Assembly: GCA_963806455.1 (NCBI GenBank)
Contig: CAWDXZ010000001.1
Span: 434,001-498,000 of the forward strand
Direction: 5' to 3'
Length of the DNA stretch: 64,000 bases
Source: Bog-756 sp963806455
GTDB taxonomy: Bacteria; Actinomycetota; Acidimicrobiia; Acidimicrobiales; RAAP-2
Of this stretch, positions 59,431 through 64,000 are shown piece by piece (positions within the stretch are counted from its first letter, which is position 1; each line of letters starts with the position of its first letter). The notes below the pieces were generated by a model, which ran no database searches, had not been told where the DNA came from, and saw nothing but the letters and a program-made list of their open reading frames with translations. A program made the translations under genes and the position numbers.

Positions 59431-60882
59431 ACTGGGTGAATTCAATTGGTCGTCGCAACACCTCGATGATGGAGGTGCCGATGGGCAGGCCAGCTGGGTG
59501 GATGAAGGAGTTGACGGGGCGATCCCTCATGAAGTCTCCGGGGGCACCGTCCCTTCGGCGGGAGGTCGAACAGAAGTTTTGGCGTCAGATCGCCACGGGG
59601 ATCACGACCGACGCGGCCGCAAGCACCGTCGGCGTGTCTCCGGCAGTGGGTGCTCGCTGGTTCCGGCATCGTGGCGGCATGCCAATCGATCTGTCACCAA
59701 CCACCGGCCGCTATCTGTCCTTTCATGAACGGGAAGAGATCGCGATCTTGAAGGCGCAAGGAGCTGGGATCAGAGAGATCGGTCGGCAACTGGGGCGGGA
59801 ACCTTCGACGATCTCGAGGGAACTCCGTCGTAACGCTGCCACTCGAGGCGGCAAACTCGAATACCGAGCATCGGTGGCTCAATGGAAGGCCGAGCTCGTG
59901 GCCCGGCGTCCAAAGACTGCCAAGCTCCTCACCAACGATCCGCTGCGCCACTACGTGCAGGAGCGGCTAGCTGGTCGGGTCCACCGCCCGGACGGAACTC
60001 CTGTTGAAGGTCCCGCCACTGCACCATGGAAGGGCAGAGGCAAGCCACACCGAAAGGATCGCCGCTGGGTCAGCGCTTGGAGCCCCGAGCAGATCGCGAA
60101 CCGACTCGAGGTCGATTTCCCCCATGATGTTTCTATGCGGATTAGCCACGAGGCGATCTACCAGTCCCTTTACGTCCAAAGCCGCGGTGCCCTCAAGCGC
60201 GAGTTGGTCGCCTGCCTGCGCACCGGCCGTGCTCTTCGTGTTCCGCGGAGCAGAGCGAGACGCCAAGCCTGGGCACATGTCACGCCCGAGGTCATGATCA
60301 GCGAGCGCCCGCCCGAGGCCGAAGATCGCGCTGTGCCTGGGCACTGGGAAGGGGACCTTCTTATCGGGTTGGAACGCTCCGCAATCGGAACACTCGTCGA
60401 GCGCACGAGCAGGTTCACGATGTTGATCCATCTTCCTCGCGAGGAGGGCTATCGCCACAAGCACGCACCTAAGAACGGGCCGGCGCTAGCCGGCTATGGA
60501 GCAAACACGATGAAGGACGCTCTCGCGTCAACGATCACCACGCTTCCCGAACAACTGCTCCGATCGTTGACATGGGACCGTGGCAAGGAGATGTCGGCAC
60601 ACGCCCAATTCACAATCGAGACAGGTCTCCCCGTCTACTTCGCCGACCCGCGCAGTCCGTGGCAGCGCGGGACGAACGAGAACACCAATGGCCTGCTTCG
60701 TCAGTACTTCCCAAAGGGCACCGACCTATCTCGATGGAGCGCCGAAGAGATCGAAGCCGTTGCTCACGCGCTCAACACGAGGCCCCGCAAGACACTCGGT
60801 TGGAAGACGCCAGCGGAGACGCTCGATCAGCACCTACGATCTCAACAAGAGACCGGTGTTGCGTCCACTGATTGAACCCAGT
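59431..60882 (+). mobile_element. Complete IS30-family insertion sequence with 4-bp duplication
   Basis: 1452 bp. The left end (ACTGGGTGAATTCAAT...CGCAACACC, 59431-59462) and the reversed right end (60855-60882) match well, apart from a 3-base insertion after ACTGGGT on the left and four substitutions. CTGA flanks both sides (59427-59430 and 60883-60886), a likely target duplication. One intact transposase gene is inside. Confidence 0.85.
59466..60875 (+). CDS. IS30-family transposase
   Basis: 469 residues from ATG 59466 (59469 or 59481 also possible). The N-terminal HTH_38 is YLSFHEREEIAILKAQGAGIREIGRQLGREPSTISRELRRN near residue 80. WSPEQIANRL, ISHEAIYQSLY and the DDE core follow: GHWEGDLLIG, LTWDRGKEMS and the Glu in FADPRSPWQRGTNENTNGLLRQYFPKGTD. 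Complete, so the element may be mobile. The frame is open far upstream, but that is the mirror of the recombinase gene. Confidence 0.93.
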   Translation: MMEVPMGRPAGWMKELTGRSLMKSPGAPSLRREVEQKFWRQIATGITTDAAASTVGVSPAVGARWFRHRGGMPIDLSPTTGRYLSFHEREEIAILKAQGAGIREIGRQLGREPSTISRELRRNAATRGGKLEYRASVAQWKAELVARRPKTAKLLTNDPLRHYVQERLAGRVHRPDGTPVEGPATAPWKGRGKPHRKDRRWVSAWSPEQIANRLEVDFPHDVSMRISHEAIYQSLYVQSRGALKRELVACLRTGRALRVPRSRARRQAWAHVTPEVMISERPPEAEDRAVPGHWEGDLLIGLERSAIGTLVERTSRFTMLIHLPREEGYRHKHAPKNGPALAGYGANTMKDALASTITTLPEQLLRSLTWDRGKEMSAHAQFTIETGLPVYFADPRSPWQRGTNENTNGLLRQYFPKGTDLSRWSAEEIEAVAHALNTRPRKTLGWKTPAETLDQHLRSQQETGVASTD

Positions 60883-60966
60883 CTGAGCAGGTCCGATCAA
60901 ATTCAGTCAAGATATTCAGGTGAAGGCGGTCACGCTTCGATTTGAGGTCGAGAATCCCAAGGTCAA

Positions 60967-61236
60967 TTGGGGACCTTTGTTCGCAACGCCATTTTTCTCA
61001 CCAGGGAGAGAGCAGGTACGACGACCTCCGGTCAATGGGAGAACTACTCAGTCGGGCGACCCTCCGTCGTTGTTTACAACTCACATGGAGAAAGTCGAAT
61101 CATCGAAGCGACCAAGAGCGTGAAAGAGGCTCGGAAGCGGGCCGCCGCAGTTGAGCACGACTTCAACACGCTCAACCCGGCACAGTGGTGTGAGCGTTAC
61201 GACGTACCGGTTTCCTTCGTCTCGGGCTTACCCTGA
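60967..61236 (+). CDS. Small hypothetical protein
   Basis: Up to 89 residues from TTG 60967; the true start is unclear, and it may have lost its beginning when IS30 inserted 85 bases upstream. The C-terminal part looks protein-like, with a helix rich in Lys/Glu/Ala (EATKSVKEARKRAAAVEHDF) and a defined end (WCERYDVPVSFVSGLP). No family recognised. GC content is lower than in the core. Confidence 0.4.
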   Translation: MGTFVRNAIFLTRERAGTTTSGQWENYSVGRPSVVVYNSHGESRIIEATKSVKEARKRAAAVEHDFNTLNPAQWCERYDVPVSFVSGLP

Positions 61237-61261
61237 ACGCCGTCATAAAGGGCGGGCCGTG

Positions 61262-62014
61262 TCAATCCGCCGCGCGCTCCGGGAGATGCCACACGCTGAC
61301 ATGCGAGGGGCTCTCGCCAGTAAAGGGCGAGCGATCCCACCACGCCCATCGATATTCCAGCGTCATGCCCGCGATCCGAGCCATGAGGTCCAACTCAGCC
61401 GGCCAAACATATCGGAACGGTGCCGTGAACTCGCGGAAGCTGCCATCGGGACGTCGGTAGAAGTGCCGAGACCGGGAGATCTGTTTGTGCGTGCGGTCAA
61501 TGTAGTCGTCGATACCGATGTAGTCATCCGTCACTGCGAACGGGACGCCGGAGTTGCCTGGCGGTAACTGACGAAGACCGGGCACGCCGTTCTCGATTAC
61601 AAAGCGACCACCGGGGCGAAGGTGACGGGCAGCATTTTCGAAGCACGCGACCTGTTCGTTCTGCGACGTCAGGTTTGAGATCGTGTTGAAGATCAAGTAC
61701 ACGAGGGAGAACTCACCCTCCATGTATGTCACGGCCATGTCGCCTTCGACGGCCGTGATCTCGCTCGCTTCGGGCTTCGACCAAAGTACCGCCAGCATGT
61801 CCGCGGACAACTCGATCCCGGCGACACGAACGCCCCGAGCAGCCAACGGGACAGCCACCCGGCCAGTTCCAATGGCGAACTCCATTGCCGCACCGCCGCC
61901 GGCCAACTCGACCAGGCAGTCGACGGTCGCTTCGAGAACGTCGTCAGCGAACATCCCCGTCCCGGGTTGGTCGTAGGTTGTGGCGATCTCGCCAACGAAT
62001 CGGTTTTCGGGCAC
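61262..62014 (-). CDS. Class I SAM-dependent methyltransferase
   Basis: 250 residues from GTG 62014 (PENRFVGEIATTYDQPGTG). Motif I is AMEFAIGTGRVAVPLAARGVRVAGIELSADML near residue 43; EGDMAVTYMEGEFSLVYLIFNTISNL and LRPGGRFVIENGVPGL follow. The second half (RPDGSFREFTAPFRYVWPAELDLMARIAGM) is the substrate part seen in small-molecule methyltransferases. ATG 62053 is another possible start. Substrate unknown. Confidence 0.83.
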   Translation of the reverse strand: MPENRFVGEIATTYDQPGTGMFADDVLEATVDCLVELAGGGAAMEFAIGTGRVAVPLAARGVRVAGIELSADMLAVLWSKPEASEITAVEGDMAVTYMEGEFSLVYLIFNTISNLTSQNEQVACFENAARHLRPGGRFVIENGVPGLRQLPPGNSGVPFAVTDDYIGIDDYIDRTHKQISRSRHFYRRPDGSFREFTAPFRYVWPAELDLMARIAGMTLEYRWAWWDRSPFTGESPSHVSVWHLPERAAD

Positions 62015-62379
62015 ACTCCAGCTTGGCCCGACCCAAGCTGGCCTACAACTCATTTTACGAACCAAGCACCCCTCTCGCGAGCGCCGCACTGGACCAATTA
62101 GCGCGGCCCAACGTAGATCAGTGCATGAGGACCGACTTTTACTCACACACGGGGTAGCCGCCCCCCTCCATCCAACTCCCCACTAATCCGCTGCGCGCTG
62201 CTTGCTCAGCTGCCTCCCTCTAAGTCCGCCCCTCGCCCGCCCCGCTCCTCGGGTGCCACCCGCTCCTCGTCCCCGCTCGCCGCTCCGTGCCCCGGGCCGG
62301 CCGCGGTGCTCGGCGTCGTCGGCGCACAGCCCGAGCCCTCATGGCCGTCCAAGCGGTGAGCGAGGTCTCTTTAGCCTCG
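62015..62379. other. Gene-free stretch before the IS1380 element
   Basis: About 365 bases with no convincing gene. Includes a C/T-rich segment near 62160-62180 and simple GC-rich sequence from 62200 to 62340. No operator or promoter can be supported. Confidence 0.4.
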
Positions 62380-62421
62380 ATCCACCGATTGACCTTCTGA
62401 TCTGAACGCCGCGCATTCGCG

Positions 62422-62494
62422 GAAAGTGCCTCCCCGCCTGGGAGAATTGTGATGTTCGAAGTCACGATTCGCACCAGAACCAGGAGGCACTTTC
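62422..62494 (+). promoter_or_regulatory. Hairpin that can mask the IS1380 transposase ribosome site
   Basis: GAAAGTGCCTCC (62422-62433) and GGAGGCACTTTC (62483-62494) are perfect 12-bp inverted arms. The right arm contains the ribosome site (AGGAGG) and ends one base before the GTG at 62496. Transcripts entering from outside would fold and hide the site; a transcript starting within the 49-base loop would not. Confidence 0.65.
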
Positions 62495-62495
62495 A

Positions 62496-63830
62496 GTGAG
62501 TTCATCATCGCGCGGAATCGACCGGATTGCAGTGACCTTTGACGAGCCGACTCTGGTGGCTGACGCTGGTCTTCTGGTGCCGGCCACTCTGATGGTCCGC
62601 CTCGGCCTGGAGTCCCTCGTGAACCAGATGGTTCGACTGCGTGGCCGCGTCGGCGGAGCTCATCCCGGCCGCAAGGTGCTGACGCTCGTGGCGGCGATCC
62701 TGGCCGGGGCATCCCACATCGACCACGCTGACCGGTTGCGGGCCGGGGCAACGGGCCGGGTGCTGCCCTTCCGGGTGATGGCACCGTCCACGTTGGGCAC
62801 GTTCCTGCGCTCGTTCACCTTCGGCCACGTTCGCCAGCTGGACGCAGTGATCGCCGAGGCCATCCGACGGGCGTGGTCGGTCGGGGCCGGTCCGGGGAAA
62901 GAGGCGATGACCATCGACCTCGACTCGACCATCATCGAGGTGCACGGGAAGCAGAAGCATGGTGCAGCATTTGGCTACACCAGGGTGCTCGGCTACCACC
63001 CCCTCCTCGCCACGCGGGCGGGCACCGGCGAGGTGCTCCATGCCCGTCTCCGCAAAGGCTCCTCTCAGCGGGGCACCAAGCGCTTCTGTGAGGAGCTCAT
63101 CGCCCGGGTGCGACGGTGTGGAGCCACTGGTCCGCTCACCCTCCGGGCCGACTCGGGGTTCTTCAGCTGGGATCTGCTGGCCATCCTCGACCGGCTCTCG
63201 GTGGCCTGGTCGATCACCGTGCATCAGAACGCCAGCGTGCAGGGGGCAATCGCCGCCATTCCCGAGGATGCGTGGCACGACATCACCTACCCCGACGGCG
63301 GTGCCGCCCAGGTGGCGGAGACCATCTATGTCACCGGTGGGGGCAAGACGAAGCGGGCCGAACGTCGGGTGCGCCTGGTCGTTCGCCGCACCCGGCTGAC
63401 CGATCGAATGCAGCGACAGCTCTGGCCCGACTGGCGTCACCACGCCTTCGTGACCAACCTCGAGCTCGAGGCGGTCGAGGCCGACCGGTTCCACCGAGCC
63501 CACGCCACCGTCGAGCTCGCCATCCGGGACCTGAAGGAAGGAGCCGGTCTCGAGCACTGCCCCTCGGGGCGGTTCTTCGCCAACGCAGCCTGGCTCGGGT
63601 GCGCGGTGCTCGCCCACAATCTGATTCGCTGGACCGCCTCCCTCGGCAGCATCCACGCCGACGATCAGCTGACCGTCGCCTCGACGGTGCGCTTCCGGGT
63701 CCTCACCGTTCCCGGCCGCCTCGTCAACCCCGCGGGCCGACCCGTCCTCCGTCTGCCCGAACGTTGGCCATGGGCGCAGTTGTTCACGACCGCATTGTCG
63801 AGCCTGCGTTCCTCGCCGCTCATCACCTGA
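62496..63830 (+). CDS. IS1380-family transposase
   Basis: 444 residues from GTG 62496 with AGGAGG 8 bases upstream. The DDE core is visible: AMTIDLDSTIIEVHGKQKHGA near residue 139, TLRADSGFFSWDLL near 213, and the C-terminal ATVELAIRDLKEGAGLEHCPSG with the Glu. LGYHPLLATRAGTGEVLHARLRKGSSQRG is a family stretch. Complete. Confidence 0.93.
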   Translation: MSSSSRGIDRIAVTFDEPTLVADAGLLVPATLMVRLGLESLVNQMVRLRGRVGGAHPGRKVLTLVAAILAGASHIDHADRLRAGATGRVLPFRVMAPSTLGTFLRSFTFGHVRQLDAVIAEAIRRAWSVGAGPGKEAMTIDLDSTIIEVHGKQKHGAAFGYTRVLGYHPLLATRAGTGEVLHARLRKGSSQRGTKRFCEELIARVRRCGATGPLTLRADSGFFSWDLLAILDRLSVAWSITVHQNASVQGAIAAIPEDAWHDITYPDGGAAQVAETIYVTGGGKTKRAERRVRLVVRRTRLTDRMQRQLWPDWRHHAFVTNLELEAVEADRFHRAHATVELAIRDLKEGAGLEHCPSGRFFANAAWLGCAVLAHNLIRWTASLGSIHADDQLTVASTVRFRVLTVPGRLVNPAGRPVLRLPERWPWAQLFTTALSSLRSSPLIT

Positions 63831-64000
63831 ACAACAACCCGCGGCCGGCGCAGCCGCAGACGCTTCAACCGTGCGCTGACAGCCGACGTCCATCACGAGA
63901 CCTTGGTCGATCACGCCTTCGCTCGACGCGTCGCGCTGCCCCGGTCGCCATCAGCACCGCTTCAGATTGAGCGTGCCCTTCCCCTAGTCTGTCGGTGGAT

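Larger units (their letters stand above)
62380..64000 (+). mobile_element. IS1380-family insertion sequence, reaching the window edge
   Basis: The left end ATCCACCGA (62380-62388) is repeated in reverse as TCGGTGGAT at 63992-64000, the last bases of the window, so the element is complete or nearly so (about 1.62 kb). It carries one intact transposase. The exact outer bases and any target duplication cannot be seen on the right. Confidence 0.8.

Overview
The window comes from a high-GC actinobacterium. WhiB, DUF3107 and DUF3090 proteins, a DUF3090/SCO1664/phosphatase trio, a tandem ArsA-type ATPase pair, a PdtaS-like kinase and two F420-type proteins all point that way. A class such as Acidimicrobiia is plausible, because cytochrome c maturation uses System I (Ccm) rather than the ResB/ResC system usual in Actinomycetota. 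The class is inferred; no rRNA, tRNA or CRISPR array was found.

Layout. 1-7250: a tightly packed ccdA-ccmABCDEFGH operon for c-type cytochrome assembly, ending in a hairpin shared with a convergent oxidoreductase. 7247-11405: an iron-sulfur locus with a frameshifted cysteine desulfurase, a SufR-like regulator and, divergently, the Mrp Fe-S carrier. 11445-20898: cyclopropane synthase, UspA, dGTPase, DUF3107, two ArsA-type ATPases, an O-methyltransferase, a PHP phosphatase, a PdtaS-type histidine kinase and a convergent WhiB1-like gene with a perfect TGTGA-N6-TCACA box. 21054-26385: GDPD, etfBA, and an MBOAT/SGNH acylation pair. 26391-31184: the SCO1664/DUF3090/phosphatase operon, an F420 hydrogenase beta-like protein, an Fpg/Nei glycosylase and Bcp. 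31185-41839: DEAD helicase, PIG-L deacetylase, amidotransferase, hemolysin III, aconitase, a DrrAB-like exporter, a second peroxiredoxin, a nonapeptide-repeat protein with its RDD partner, and AlkB.

The most unusual locus is 41930-44976. It has a 34-residue precursor with a typical lasso-peptide leader, a PqqD-like recognition protein, a B2-type leader peptidase, an HprK-like kinase and a nucleotidyltransferase. There is no asparagine-synthetase-type cyclase, and the predicted core has no Asp or Glu to close a lasso ring. This looks like a cyclase-less, lasso-derived RiPP pathway whose product may be phosphorylated or nucleotidylated.

45042-49906 holds a TetR/deazaflavin-reductase pair with a palindromic operator, a DinB-like protein, a protein with Ser at every third residue, a NYN-type protein, and an ECF42-type sigma factor with a frameshifted YciI partner. 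From about 49.9 kb to the end the window is accessory DNA. It holds a complete IS3 element, a decayed IS110 transposase, two overlapping tyrosine recombinases (one truncated), a complete IS30 element with a 4-bp duplication, and an IS1380 element reaching the window edge. Between them lie small cargo genes (NTF2-like, GNAT, ICMT-like, YdeI, methyltransferase) and broken genes (phosphotransferase, VOC). Several coding genes carry single-base indels, some in homopolymers, so either real decay or consensus errors must be considered.
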